64,000 nucleotides of DNA, taken from assembly GCF_039539965.1 (NCBI RefSeq), contig NZ_BAABED010000001.1, positions 124,001 to 188,000 of the forward strand, in the 5' to 3' direction. Shown here one piece after another: positions 45,260-54,189 of the stretch. The stretch is from Arthrobacter methylotrophus. Lineage in GTDB: Bacteria; Actinomycetota; Actinomycetes; Actinomycetales; Micrococcaceae. The number at the start of each line of letters is the position of its first letter. Within the stretch, counting starts at the first letter, position 1. The position numbers were made by a program, and so were the translations under genes. The notes below the pieces were generated by a model, which did not search any database, was not told the DNA's origin, and worked only from the letters and a program-made list of their open reading frames with translations.

Positions 45260-47065
45260 ATGACAGCTGACAAACCTTCGCCGCAGGATCCGATGCAGGA
45301 ACCGCCGCCGAGTGGTCCGACGTCGCGCGCCGAGCCCAGTGCCGCCCGCAGCTTCCGAAGCGAGTTGAAGCGCGGGGAGGATGTCATCAACCCGACGACT
45401 TTCTCCGGATCCCTTCCCCAGGATCGCGGGATCGCCCCGCGCATACGCATCGGCCGGAGCAAGTGGTTCAATCTGCTCTGGTTGGTACCGATCGGCTTCG
45501 TGCTGCTCATCGTCGCGGTCGCCGTCGCGAAGGGGATACGGGGGTTGCCTGCCGTCCAGGCGTTTATGACCACTTATCCGGGAGCCTCCAAGCTGCAGGA
45601 TGACGCCCCCGTGGGCTTTCCGGCTTGGCTGGGGTGGCAACACTTTCTCAACATGTTTTTCTTGGTCTTCATCATCCGTTCGGGTGCACAGATACTCACG
45701 GATCACCCGCGACTGTACTGGACACGGCATTCCACGCCGGGACGGGATTGGTTCCGGGTACAGAAGCCAGTGCCCGAAGATCCCTTGTGGACGGCTAAGA
45801 AGGATTCGATCAGCCTCCCTCAGCAGCTCGGCCTGCCGGGGCTACGGCACTCGATCGGGCTCGCGCGCTGGTGGCACCTTGGGATAGACGTGCTGTGGTT
45901 GGCCAACGGAATCGTCTTCTTCGTGCTGTTGTTCGTGACGGGCCAATGGATGCGGGTTATCCCGCTAAGCTGGGACGTCTTTCCCAATTCGATCTCGGTG
46001 GTCATCCAGTACCTCTCTTTGGACTGGCCGACCGAGAGCGGATGGACCAACTACAACAGCCTGCAACTGATCGCCTACTTCGTCACGATCTTCATCGCAG
46101 CACCCCTGGCCTTGATCACGGGGCTGGGCATGTCTCCGGCGCTGTCTACGCGTTTTCGTCGCATCAGCTCGGTTTTCAACATCCAGGTGGCACGTTCCTT
46201 GCACTTTCTGGTGCTGTGCTGGTTTCTGTTGTTCATAGTGCTCCACGTGTCTCTGGTGCTCACTACCGGGGCGCTGGAAAATCTCAACCACATGTACGCG
46301 GGGCGCAATGACCAGTCCTGGACGGGGTTCTGGATTTTCGCTGCTTCGATGGTGGTCATCATCGTAGGGTGGGTCGCTGCCACTCCGCTCACCATCCGGC
46401 ATCCGCGCCTCATTCAGCGGGCCGGGTACGCGCTGATCGGGCCGGCCCAACGGTTGTTTGAGCACATCGACTCACGCCCGGGACAATACACGGAGAAGGA
46501 CATCTCGCCGCGCCTCTGGCTCAATGGCCAGTATCCCGAATCCGACGAGTACAAGAATCTCTTCGACAGCGATTTCCGGGACTACCGTTTGCGCATCAAC
46601 GGGCTAGTGGGCAATCCGGCCGAGTTGAGCCTCGCCGAGTTGCGGGCGATGGATTACCACGAACAGATTACGCAACACTTCTGCATCCAGGGCTGGTCGG
46701 GAGTGGCCAAGTGGGGCGGAGTGCCGATGCAGACCATCCTTGACTTGGTCAAACCGAAGCCCGAGGCAAAGTGGGTGGTGTTCTACTCGTTGGGCGGGGG
46801 ACCGGATGGGGGCGACTACTATGATGCGCATCCGATCGAGCAGATGGGCTATCAGCTCACGATGCTCGCCTACGACATGAACGGTTCGCCGCTGTCGTAT
46901 GGCCATGGGGCGCCGCTCCGGCTGCGCAACGAAGTGCAGCTCGGCTTCAAGATGGTCAAGTGGATCAAGGGCATCGAATTCGTAGCGGACTTCTCCGAAG
47001 TGGGTGGCGGTTTTGGTGGCTACAACGAAGATCATGAGTTCTTCGGATACCGGCAGTCGATTTAG
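45260..47065 (+). CDS. Membrane cytochrome b561-like/molybdopterin oxidoreductase fusion
   Basis: 601 residues from the ATG at 45260. The N-terminal third carries membrane helices with conserved His that could bind heme (LGWQHFLNMFFLVFIIRSG, LARSLHFLVLCWFLLFIVLH). The C-terminal third resembles the sulfite oxidase-type molybdopterin-binding domain: QHFCIQGWSGVAKWGGVPM with the Mo-coordinating Cys, then VVFYSLGGGPDGGDYYDAHP. It is probably a membrane-bound oxidoreductase with an extracytoplasmic Mo site. The substrate is not known. Confidence 0.8.
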   Translation: MTADKPSPQDPMQEPPPSGPTSRAEPSAARSFRSELKRGEDVINPTTFSGSLPQDRGIAPRIRIGRSKWFNLLWLVPIGFVLLIVAVAVAKGIRGLPAVQAFMTTYPGASKLQDDAPVGFPAWLGWQHFLNMFFLVFIIRSGAQILTDHPRLYWTRHSTPGRDWFRVQKPVPEDPLWTAKKDSISLPQQLGLPGLRHSIGLARWWHLGIDVLWLANGIVFFVLLFVTGQWMRVIPLSWDVFPNSISVVIQYLSLDWPTESGWTNYNSLQLIAYFVTIFIAAPLALITGLGMSPALSTRFRRISSVFNIQVARSLHFLVLCWFLLFIVLHVSLVLTTGALENLNHMYAGRNDQSWTGFWIFAASMVVIIVGWVAATPLTIRHPRLIQRAGYALIGPAQRLFEHIDSRPGQYTEKDISPRLWLNGQYPESDEYKNLFDSDFRDYRLRINGLVGNPAELSLAELRAMDYHEQITQHFCIQGWSGVAKWGGVPMQTILDLVKPKPEAKWVVFYSLGGGPDGGDYYDAHPIEQMGYQLTMLAYDMNGSPLSYGHGAPLRLRNEVQLGFKMVKWIKGIEFVADFSEVGGGFGGYNEDHEFFGYRQSI

Positions 47066-47091
47066 AAGGCTTCAGGGTGGGGGCGCGGCGG

Positions 47092-48288
47092 TCAGCCCTC
47101 CAGCTCTCCACGCCGGAAACGCAGCTCTCGTTCAGCACCTCGGAGCGGTGACCCCGTGAACGGTAGCTCCTCCAAGCTGATGTTCCCAGCAGCTGACAGG
47201 GCCAATGCGTTGGCGGCGGCCGCTGCGCGCTGCGGCAAGCCAATGGACGCCGCGAAATCGGCCCAATGCTTCGCCTTGAGGTTTTTTGTTTTCCCAGACA
47301 GCGGCAACGCGAGCGAGTCGTCTCCGTACAGCAGCGTGCACGGAATGTCGTAGATCGGGGCCATGACAAAGCCGTCGTGCTGGGCCCCGAGAATCGAGAG
47401 ATTCTTGGCATGGAGGTCGCCGTTCCCGGTCAGCCATGCAAAGACAAACTGGAGGTACAGGTTGCGGCTAGCCACGAGAGGGGCTTTGCACCTCCCGGAC
47501 AGTGCCGCGGCTACCTCCTCCGATGTCACTGAATACTTGGAAGCCGGTGGCAGGCCCATGATTTGAGCTCCGTCTTCCATGGGCAGGCGCACCCAGACGC
47601 GGTCCTTGTCCCGAACGCGGTCGAAGCGTTCCACCAACAACCCAGGCAGGCCGTTCATGTCGGTGATGATGTGGCTCTTGGCAACCGGAATCTTGAGGTT
47701 CTTGGCGGCAGAGAGGTGCGCCGCTTCGTTCGCCACCAAATGTGCGTGATCGGGCGGGTCCAGTTTGAGTAGATACCGTTGGCCCCTGAGAGACAGCGGT
47801 GTGGTCAGCATGGAGGCACTTGCCTTGTCTTGGATGCCGGGGATGGCATGGCGGTCCACTGCGTTGGCAAGGGCGGTGAAGTCCAGTTCCTCGGGCCTGG
47901 ACGTGTCGGCGAGGGGCGCTGGTTCCACGGGAATTTCCCCGGCGGGGACCACCTGGACGTCCCCCGGCACGTCTGCCCCTACTGCGAGCAGGAGGGTGAG
48001 TTCGTCGTCGAGGCTGGTTTTGGTCGCGTCCCTGAGCACACTAAGCCGGTGCCCCTCCGGGAGCAGGCCGGCGAAGAACGGTGGGAGAGCTCCGGCGGGA
48101 GTCTCGACGGGATTCTCTCCCAAGGGCAGCGAACTGGCAACGGCAGGCCGGCCGTCCGTCAGGTACTCCGCCGCGTAGGAAAAACTGACCCCGCCGTGGC
48201 CAGTGCGGATAAGTTGGCCTGCAAGGACACCGCCCTTGTGAACGTCCGCCGCGCGGACGAACTTCAACTCCTGGAAATCGTCGACCAT
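47092..48288 (-). CDS. hipA: HipA-family serine/threonine kinase toxin
   Basis: 398 residues. It has an N-terminal HipA_N region, LKLDPPDHAHLVANEAAHLS (ATP-binding part), the catalytic loop NGDLHAKNLSIL and the metal motif PIYDIPCTLL. HipA kinases phosphorylate glutamyl-tRNA synthetase or similar targets and cause growth arrest. Its ATG overlaps the antitoxin stop by one base (TGATG). It is convergent with the oxidoreductase gene, only 26 bp away. Confidence 0.92.
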   Translation of the reverse strand: MVDDFQELKFVRAADVHKGGVLAGQLIRTGHGGVSFSYAAEYLTDGRPAVASSLPLGENPVETPAGALPPFFAGLLPEGHRLSVLRDATKTSLDDELTLLLAVGADVPGDVQVVPAGEIPVEPAPLADTSRPEELDFTALANAVDRHAIPGIQDKASASMLTTPLSLRGQRYLLKLDPPDHAHLVANEAAHLSAAKNLKIPVAKSHIITDMNGLPGLLVERFDRVRDKDRVWVRLPMEDGAQIMGLPPASKYSVTSEEVAAALSGRCKAPLVASRNLYLQFVFAWLTGNGDLHAKNLSILGAQHDGFVMAPIYDIPCTLLYGDDSLALPLSGKTKNLKAKHWADFAASIGLPQRAAAAANALALSAAGNISLEELPFTGSPLRGAERELRFRRGELEG

Positions 48289-48485
48289 CAGCCCGCCACG
48301 ATGTGCAGACCGACGGCGTTCGCTACAGCCACAACGGCCCCAAGCGAAGGATTCCCGGTGGCCGTTTCAATCGCCCGAACGGTCCTCTCGGAGGTCCCGG
48401 CAAGGTCGGCGAGGTCTGCTTGCGTGATTCCGGCCTCCTTGCGTGTTCTCCGTATGGTGGCCGCAATCGCCGCTAGGTCTTCCAC
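48288..48485 (-). CDS. hipB: HipB-like HTH antitoxin
   Basis: The frame is open to 48617, but the GTG at 48485 with GGAG upstream gives a compact 65-residue HTH-3 protein (ATIRRTRKEAGITQADLADLA, then SERTVRAIETATGNPSL). The longer version would cover the first two operator copies. HipB binds HipA and represses the operon. The exact start is uncertain, as no ATG is available nearby. Confidence 0.75.
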   Translation of the reverse strand: MEDLAAIAATIRRTRKEAGITQADLADLAGTSERTVRAIETATGNPSLGAVVAVANAVGLHIVAG

Positions 48486-48500
48486 GAGTCTCCAATGATC

Positions 48501-48635
48501 CGGCACAATGTTGCCGATTTGCTGTTTCTTAGACCTATTCTGAACTATTTTGCCAAAATCGGCAAGATAGTGCCGAAACGGATCTTTGGAGTTGCCGCGG
48601 GGCCTTCGAACCATCATTTCGGCACGATGTTGCCG
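48501..48635 (-). promoter_or_regulatory. Three HipB operator copies upstream of hipB
   Basis: CGGCA-N6-TGCCG occurs three times: CGGCACAATGTTGCCG (48501-48516), CGGCAAGATAGTGCCG (48560-48575) and CGGCACGATGTTGCCG (48620-48635). The centres are 59 and 60 bp apart. A palindrome repeated in this position upstream of a HipBA module is the expected autorepression site. The region also holds the promoter, which I could not place exactly. Confidence 0.8.
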
Positions 48636-48686
48636 ATTCCTGCTCGGAAGCCCGGCTTGCGGAAAGGCGCTGCACGCCCCCGCCGG

Positions 48687-49010
48687 TTACGTCTCCGCCA
48701 GCCACTCCGGTTCGAAGTCCGGATGTTCCGAATAGGGCAGTGCAAGGGCGTTCAATGATTTCGTGGTCCATTCGATCGATTCGGGGATCCACTGCGGCGG
48801 ATCTTCGAGCGTGCCGCGAACCATCGCGGTCAAGGCAGTCTGCCGGGCTGACTCCACGATGCTGAGTAGCCTTCGCTTTGATTCGCATTCCAGGAGGAGG
48901 CGGCGTTCGTACCATTTGCCCGCTTCGGACACGGAACGGTCGCCGAGGAGTTTCCGGGCTGCGGCCTCGTCCTCGTTCAAGCGCTCGGACAGGAAATCGA
49001 CGATATCCAC
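48687..49010 (-). CDS. DUF6221 family protein
   Basis: 107 residues. It starts MDIVDFLSERLNEDEAAARK and ends in ALALPYSEHPDFEPEW, which is the conserved DUF6221 signature; in between lies a heptad-like helical part with ECESKRRLLSIVE. Such proteins are frequent in actinobacterial genomes and phages, with no assigned function. It is on the same strand as the ammonium transporter, 48 bp downstream, so it may share the transcript. Confidence 0.8.
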   Translation of the reverse strand: MDIVDFLSERLNEDEAAARKLLGDRSVSEAGKWYERRLLLECESKRRLLSIVESARQTALTAMVRGTLEDPPQWIPESIEWTTKSLNALALPYSEHPDFEPEWLAET

Positions 49011-49058
49011 AAATTGAGCGTACGCGTCCCTTGTGGTCGCGGAAATGCCGGTATCCCT

Positions 49059-50408
49059 CTAAGCGGGGTCGGCTTGCTTTTCGCGCTGGAGCTCGACGGC
49101 GGCGGCGGCTTGCGCCGGAACCCGTACGGCCGCGGCCGCAACCGGGAGGTGGACGTGCGGGAGGGCGTTGAAGTGACTCCGGGCCATACCGCCGAACTCG
49201 TAGGCGGTCTCGGCGTGCTCGGACAAGTCCACTCCGGCAAGCTCGGCCTCGTGGCTGACCCGGAAACCAACGGTTTTGTGGATGACCAAGGCAATGATTG
49301 CCGTCATGATGCCGGACACCGCAAGAGTGACAAGAATGGCGACGATCTGCGCCACGAGCTGCTGGAGCCCGCCGCCGTAAAACAGCCCTCCACCTTTGCC
49401 ATTGACGGGCAAGGCAACGAATCCGAGGGCCAAGGTGCCGACCAGCCCGCCACCGAGGTGGACGCCGACGACGTCGAGGGAGTCGTCGAAGCCGAACTTG
49501 TGTTTCAGGTCGACAAACACGGCACAGGCGGCGCCAGCCAGCAGCCCCAGGCCCAGGGCCGCGGAGGGAGCGATGTTGGCGCAAGCCGGAGTAATGGCCA
49601 CGAGGCCGGCAACGACGCCGGATGCGGCACCCAAGGACGTGGGGTGGCCGTGCCGGATCTTCTCAGTGAGCAACCAGCTGAGCATAGCCCCCGCCGGGGC
49701 AACAAGGGTGTTGACCCAGATCAAGCCGGCCTGCGCCGCCGTCGTGGCCGCGCCGGCATTGAAACCGAACCAGCCGAACCAGAGGAGGCCTGCGCCAAGC
49801 ATGATGAAGGGGAGGTTGTGCGGGCGGTGGTTCGGGTCTTTTCCAAAGCCGTGACGCTTGCCCAGGATCAACGCCAGGACAAACGCGGCAGCGCCGGAAC
49901 TGATTTCCACTACTGTGCCACCGGCGAAGTCAATCACCTGGCCGAAGACCGAACTGATGGCTCCGCCGGGGCTCAAGAGGCCGCCGCCCCAGACCATGAA
50001 AGCCAAGGGGCAGTACACCAGCGTGATCCAGATGGGGACGAAGATGACCCAGGAAGTGAACTTGGCGCGGTCGGCGATCGCGCCGCTGATCAGGGCCACT
50101 GTGACGATAGCGAAAGTGGCGCTGAAGCCGAGCTTGATGAGATCGGTGGAACCGACGAGGTCTGCGGAGCCGAAGCTGCTGAACGGATTGCCGAAAATCC
50201 CCAGGACACTCTTGCCGCTGATCATCGAGTAGCCCCACAGGATCCACACGGCGCCCACGATGCCCGCCGAGATGAAGCTCATCATGATCATATTGAGGGA
50301 GGCCTTGGCCCGGGTCATGCCACTGTAGAAGAGGCCGAGTGCCGGGGTCATGAGCAGTGCAAGTGCCGCCGACACCATCACCCAAACGTTTTCCGCAGTG
50401 ATATTCAC
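49059..50408 (-). CDS. amt: Ammonium transporter (Amt family)
   Basis: 449 residues with the Amt pattern: an N-terminal helix (VMVSAALALLMTPALGLFYSGM), the pore segment QVIDFAGGTVVEISSGAAAF, the loop HRPHNLPFIMLGAGLLWFGWFGFNAG with conserved Asn/Trp/Phe, and GVHLGGGLVGTLALG. About 11 membrane helices. It moves ammonium into the cell. No glnK or glnD follows; the next gene on the strand is a DUF6221 protein, unlike the usual amt-glnK arrangement. A GlnR-like box lies at 50567. Confidence 0.95.
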   Translation of the reverse strand: MNITAENVWVMVSAALALLMTPALGLFYSGMTRAKASLNMIMMSFISAGIVGAVWILWGYSMISGKSVLGIFGNPFSSFGSADLVGSTDLIKLGFSATFAIVTVALISGAIADRAKFTSWVIFVPIWITLVYCPLAFMVWGGGLLSPGGAISSVFGQVIDFAGGTVVEISSGAAAFVLALILGKRHGFGKDPNHRPHNLPFIMLGAGLLWFGWFGFNAGAATTAAQAGLIWVNTLVAPAGAMLSWLLTEKIRHGHPTSLGAASGVVAGLVAITPACANIAPSAALGLGLLAGAACAVFVDLKHKFGFDDSLDVVGVHLGGGLVGTLALGFVALPVNGKGGGLFYGGGLQQLVAQIVAILVTLAVSGIMTAIIALVIHKTVGFRVSHEAELAGVDLSEHAETAYEFGGMARSHFNALPHVHLPVAAAAVRVPAQAAAAVELQREKQADPA

Positions 50409-50797
50409 GTGCGTTTCCCTTCTTATCTCTTATCAGAGTGCCGTTGGAGGACCGCCGTAGCTTGGCCCCGTTCTTCCCTTGCCCAATATTTCCGGTTCCG
50501 TGTTTCCGGCAATGCGAGGAAAAATTGCGGGGACGTTACATAACCGGGCTTGGCGTGAAGAACGCATGACGGGCATGTTTCGGGAATGTTAACGCTGTCT
50601 CCACACCGGCGCAGAACGGCCCGAATTGGGCGTGAAGGAGCCGAGTGTTTCCGCGGATGCCAGAGCTGAAGGACGTGAAATCTTTCCAAGCGGGCAGAAT
50701 CCGGACATTTCGTCCACGTGAACGGCAACTCACCGCCCCTAAAGGATGTTTCAGCCGAACGCTGGCGCGCCATGGCCACCGCGCGCACACTTAGCCT
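50409..50797 (-). promoter_or_regulatory. amt upstream region with a candidate GlnR box
   Basis: On the minus strand at 50567-50593 the spacing TTAAC-N6-GAAAC-N6-GTCAT follows the GlnR consensus (gTnAC-N6-GAAAC repeats); the middle block is exact and the outer blocks match 4 of 5. It lies about 160 bp upstream of amt. GlnR versus another nitrogen regulator cannot be told. Nothing else was identified in the 389 bp between amt and the divergent GATase gene. Confidence 0.45.
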
Positions 50798-51535
50798 GTG
50801 AAGCCGTTTCTCCTGCTCGCATCTCGTGCCGAAGACGTCGCCGCCGAGGAAGAGTACCAGGCGTATCTTCGTTTTGGAGGGCTCGCTCCCGAGCAGCTAC
50901 AACGCATCCGAATGGAAGCGGCGCCCCTGCCACCGCTTGAGCTCTCAGACTATTCCGGCGTGATTGTGGGCGGCAGTCCTTTCACGTCAAGCGATCCACC
51001 CGAGCACAAGAGCCCGGTCCAGGAACGGGTGGAGAAGGAACTCGCCGAGCTACTGGACAGGATTGTCGGTGCCGACTTTCCGTTTCTCGGGGCCTGCTAT
51101 GGGGTCGGAACCTTGGGCCTTCACCAAGGGGCAATGATCGACCGTACTTACGGTGAAGGACTCGGCGGGGTGACCATCAAACTCACTGCGGAGGGAATCC
51201 AGGACCCGCTCCTCCAAGGCCTGCCCGAACGATTCGTCGCGTTCACGGGCCACAAGGAAGCCTGCACGATCCTGCCCGGCCATGCCGTTTTACTAGCTAG
51301 CTCAGCCGCCTGTCCGGTGCAGATGTTCCGTATCAAAAGGAACCTTTACGCCACACAGTTCCATCCGGAGCTCGACGCCGCGGGGCTCGTCACCCGGATC
51401 GACACCTACCGCGACGCCGGATATTTCCCGCTCGACGCCGCGGAACAGTTGATGGCTGACGCCCGGAAGATCACCGCGACCGAACCGATGAAGATCCTCG
51501 CCAACTTTGTCCGTCGCTATTCCGGTCCTCAATAA
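50798..51535 (+). CDS. Class I glutamine amidotransferase-like protein
   Basis: 245 residues from a GTG at 50798. The nucleophile elbow FLGACYGVGTLG and the QFHPELDAAG segment with His and Glu form the triad of class I amidotransferases. Alone, without a synthase domain, it resembles GMP synthase glutaminase-like proteins of unclear use. It is followed by the ABM gene at 51564 and has no other partner. Confidence 0.8.
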   Translation: MKPFLLLASRAEDVAAEEEYQAYLRFGGLAPEQLQRIRMEAAPLPPLELSDYSGVIVGGSPFTSSDPPEHKSPVQERVEKELAELLDRIVGADFPFLGACYGVGTLGLHQGAMIDRTYGEGLGGVTIKLTAEGIQDPLLQGLPERFVAFTGHKEACTILPGHAVLLASSAACPVQMFRIKRNLYATQFHPELDAAGLVTRIDTYRDAGYFPLDAAEQLMADARKITATEPMKILANFVRRYSGPQ

Positions 51536-51563
51536 CGTCGCCTGGATGAAGCACAATAGGCCC

Positions 51564-51869
51564 ATGACCTTTGCGAACGTAGGAAGTCTCGGCACCAAAC
51601 CCGGTCAGCGCGACGCCGTCGTCGCCATCCTGCTCAGGCCAAAACCTGAGCTGCGTGACGCTGGCTGCCTGCTCTTCGAGGTGGGCATCAACGAAGAATC
51701 GCCGGACACGGTCTTTGTCTGCGAACTATGGGAATCGGCAGAAGCGCACCAAGGATCGCTGCAACTGGAGGGCGCACGGGCCGCCATCGCTGAGGCGATG
51801 CCCCTGCTGTCCGGGGAAATGGGCGGTACCAGGTTCACTGTGTTGGGATCGCCGATCCGCGACGCCTGA
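51564..51869 (+). CDS. Antibiotic biosynthesis monooxygenase (ABM) domain protein
   Basis: About 101 residues, a ferredoxin-like fold ABM protein: MTFANVGSLGTKPGQRDAVVAIL, then CLLFEVGINEESPDTVFVCELWES, ending MGGTRFTVLGSP. Members catalyse cofactor-free oxidations or simply bind small molecules. The ATG at 51564 is preferred to 51546 because it gives the usual N-terminus, but neither has a strong ribosome-binding site. Confidence 0.7.
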   Translation: MTFANVGSLGTKPGQRDAVVAILLRPKPELRDAGCLLFEVGINEESPDTVFVCELWESAEAHQGSLQLEGARAAIAEAMPLLSGEMGGTRFTVLGSPIRDA

Positions 51870-51949
51870 TATTCACCCAGGCGACACGTGGCTGACAGAC
51901 AGGGTTTTCATAGCTCTTACATAGCCGCACTAGTTACGGTTGGTTCATT

Positions 51950-52984
51950 ATGGAAGAGGATGAGCCCCGTCGTCCCGGCCAAGGGTCCGGACGAAAGCCA
52001 AAACCGCGGAACCACTGGAGTCCGCGCCGACGTCGATCGGCTTTGCTGACGGCCTTCGCGGCCATTCTGGCCCTGACCCTCACGGCGACGATCTACTCGG
52101 CGGCGCACGCCCGCTCATCCGTCTCAGCGATAGCCAGCGCCACGCCGTCGGCCGCTGTTCCGGCGGCGACTGCGCCACCGGCAGTCGATTCGCCGGCCGC
52201 CTCGCCGTCGCCCGCTGTTTCGACGGCGGCCCCGCCGTCCCCGACCCCGACAGCGGTTGCCGCGTCACCTGCCGCGCCGGCCGCCTCGGTTGCCGGCGTG
52301 ACCCCCGCAGTGGACTCGGAAATCAACAGCATCATCAACGCCAACAGCCAGTACCAGATCGGCGTCACCCTGATCGACTTATCCAATGGTTCAAACCACC
52401 AATACGGGGTCCAGGCGCCGTTCGAGGCAGCCAGCACGGCCAAGGTCCTGTCTGCCGTCGCTTACTACCACCTTGTCGAGACAGGCGCGGTGTCCCTCGA
52501 CGATCCACTGGGGGACTACACCTCCGGATTCCAGATCAAGGAGATGATCCAAGACAGCGACAACGACTCATGGTCCTTGATCATGGACGCGGTGGGGCAC
52601 TCGGAGCTGCAGGACTACGCCTCGTCAATCGGCATCAACTATGACCCCGAAACCAACACCCTGACGCCCACCGAGATGGCCAGCATCTTGGCCGGCCTCT
52701 ACTCCGGGAAGCTCTTGAACCAACAAGACACGGCGCAGTTGTTGTCCTACATGCAGAACACAAACTACGAATCGCTCATCCCCGCGGCGGTTCCGGCTGG
52801 TATCACTGTTTTCCACAAGTACGGACTGCTCGACGACGAACTCCACGACGCCAGCATCCTCACCGACGGGACCCATTCGTACGTGTTTGTGATCTACACC
52901 AAGGGCCAGGACGTCACTGATATTCCAGCCCGCACCGACGTGTTCCACCAGTTGACCCAGGCAGTGGTGAGCGGCCTCTTCTAG
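51950..52984 (+). CDS. Serine hydrolase of class A beta-lactamase fold, membrane anchored
   Basis: 344 residues. A basic N-terminus and one helix (about 30-50) anchor it, then an Ala/Pro/Ser-rich linker to about 118. The enzyme part has STAK (Ser162, Lys165) and SDN (203-205), as in class A beta-lactamases. The third motif reads KYG (290-292) instead of KTG or KSG, so beta-lactamase activity is doubtful; a penicillin-binding or peptidase role is more likely. It is followed by a strong hairpin at 53011. Confidence 0.75.
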   Translation: MEEDEPRRPGQGSGRKPKPRNHWSPRRRRSALLTAFAAILALTLTATIYSAAHARSSVSAIASATPSAAVPAATAPPAVDSPAASPSPAVSTAAPPSPTPTAVAASPAAPAASVAGVTPAVDSEINSIINANSQYQIGVTLIDLSNGSNHQYGVQAPFEAASTAKVLSAVAYYHLVETGAVSLDDPLGDYTSGFQIKEMIQDSDNDSWSLIMDAVGHSELQDYASSIGINYDPETNTLTPTEMASILAGLYSGKLLNQQDTAQLLSYMQNTNYESLIPAAVPAGITVFHKYGLLDDELHDASILTDGTHSYVFVIYTKGQDVTDIPARTDVFHQLTQAVVSGLF

Positions 52985-53010
52985 GGTTCCGTCGCCTTGC
53001 CTTCCACACC

Positions 53011-53055
53011 ACGACGCCGGCCGTGCAGTCAGTCTGACTGCACGGCCGGCGTCGT
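53011..53055 (+). terminator. Terminator-like hairpin after the serine hydrolase gene
   Basis: Arms of 22 nt (53011-53032 and 53034-53055, ACGACGCCGGCCGTGCAGTC outwards) pair perfectly around a single central base, so about 18-20 bp form a very stable stem. The sequence after it is TGTTCC, so there is no long T-run. It lies 26 nt after the stop. Confidence 0.75.
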
Positions 53056-53239
53056 TGTTCCCTGATGGACGCTGAGCGCCTGCAGAGGTGCTATCGATAT
53101 GCCCCCTTCCTACATGGGATCGGGCCAATTTCCTATGGAATGGATGTGGTCTTGCATGGTTTCAACTCCTGACTGAAAGTGTCTCCTGCGCGGTCTGGCG
53201 CAGTTGGCCGTGCCTGCCACAGAGGCAGGGGCGGCCTAG

Positions 53240-54103
53240 TCAGTCGGGAGAAGACCCCGGATCAAATGCGGGCCCGGGTACAGGGCCTTGATCGCCGTCG
53301 GACACCCAGCCGTCGCTCAAAGGCGGTGCCAGTGCACGTTGTTCCGGGAGGTCTGCTGCGCCATGGGCGGAACCACCTTGTGATTCCGACGTCGAATCCG
53401 AGCCGCGTTGGAACGCGGTGGTCGGGAGCGGCCTGTCAGGCGGAGGTTCACCCGAACTGATTGATGTGGCCTCGATTGCTAGTTCGGCCATCGGTGTGAG
53501 GACCAGCTCGTCCGGAATGAATCGAAGGATCCTCGTGCTCGCTCCTCGTGCGATCTGGACGGCCGGTGACAGAGGACTCTCAAGGGAGAGCACGGTGAGC
53601 GCCGCGCCTGAACCAGTGCGCAATGATGCGGCGGGGACAACCGGAACGCCTGGTTCCTGAGGCGGCAGCACTCCGAGCACCGGCGGCAATGCCGGTAGGG
53701 GAGGCGGCTCGGGCAAGGCCGGGAGTTCCCTGATCGTGTTGTTGATGACGGACAGCGCATCGGGGACAATCCCCACGACTGGTGACAAAGGGTGGGCTGG
53801 TAATTGCTTGACCACGGTCTCCGGGACGGCGGCCAATTGGCTCGGGCTTGGAACCGCGGACCGGACGTGCTCGACGAGCGGCCCGATGGCAGGGGTGAGG
53901 GGAATCGGAGCCAGTGAGACTGAAGGCATGGGCACAGGCGGAAGCGTCGGCAGAATGTCAGTGGCTTGCGAAGGACCGGCGAGCCACAGCAACCATCCCA
54001 ATGCGCCGAGAACGGCGAGAAGAGCGGTGCGGAACAAAGAGATGCCACGGCGCCCCAGATACCAGGCCAAACACTCCACCTCCCCAGTGCGGTGTTTGGA
54101 CAC
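53240..54103 (-). CDS. Proline-rich exported protein of unknown function
   Basis: 287 residues. A basic start and the helix LFRTALLAVLGALGWLLWLAG, followed by PSQAT, give a likely signal peptide. The mature part is very rich in Pro, Ala, Leu and Val with LPTLPPVPMPSVSLAPIPLT-type runs and an acidic, Ser/Gly/Asp-rich tail. No domain was recognised. It may be a cell wall-spanning or secreted low-complexity protein. It is divergent from the AllC-like gene. Confidence 0.65.
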   Translation of the reverse strand: MSKHRTGEVECLAWYLGRRGISLFRTALLAVLGALGWLLWLAGPSQATDILPTLPPVPMPSVSLAPIPLTPAIGPLVEHVRSAVPSPSQLAAVPETVVKQLPAHPLSPVVGIVPDALSVINNTIRELPALPEPPPLPALPPVLGVLPPQEPGVPVVPAASLRTGSGAALTVLSLESPLSPAVQIARGASTRILRFIPDELVLTPMAELAIEATSISSGEPPPDRPLPTTAFQRGSDSTSESQGGSAHGAADLPEQRALAPPLSDGWVSDGDQGPVPGPAFDPGSSPD

Positions 54104-54189
54104 TAAGCTACGCCCGTCGCCGTCGGCAGTCCATAGGATGCAGTGGGATCATGTGACGTGGTGGCCGACTTCATTAATCGGAGGAACAC

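Noticed and set aside
49014..50543. A 509-codon plus-strand frame opposite amt
   Set aside because: The amt gene is unmistakable on the minus strand; the antisense frame has acidic, low-complexity composition typical of GC-bias shadows.
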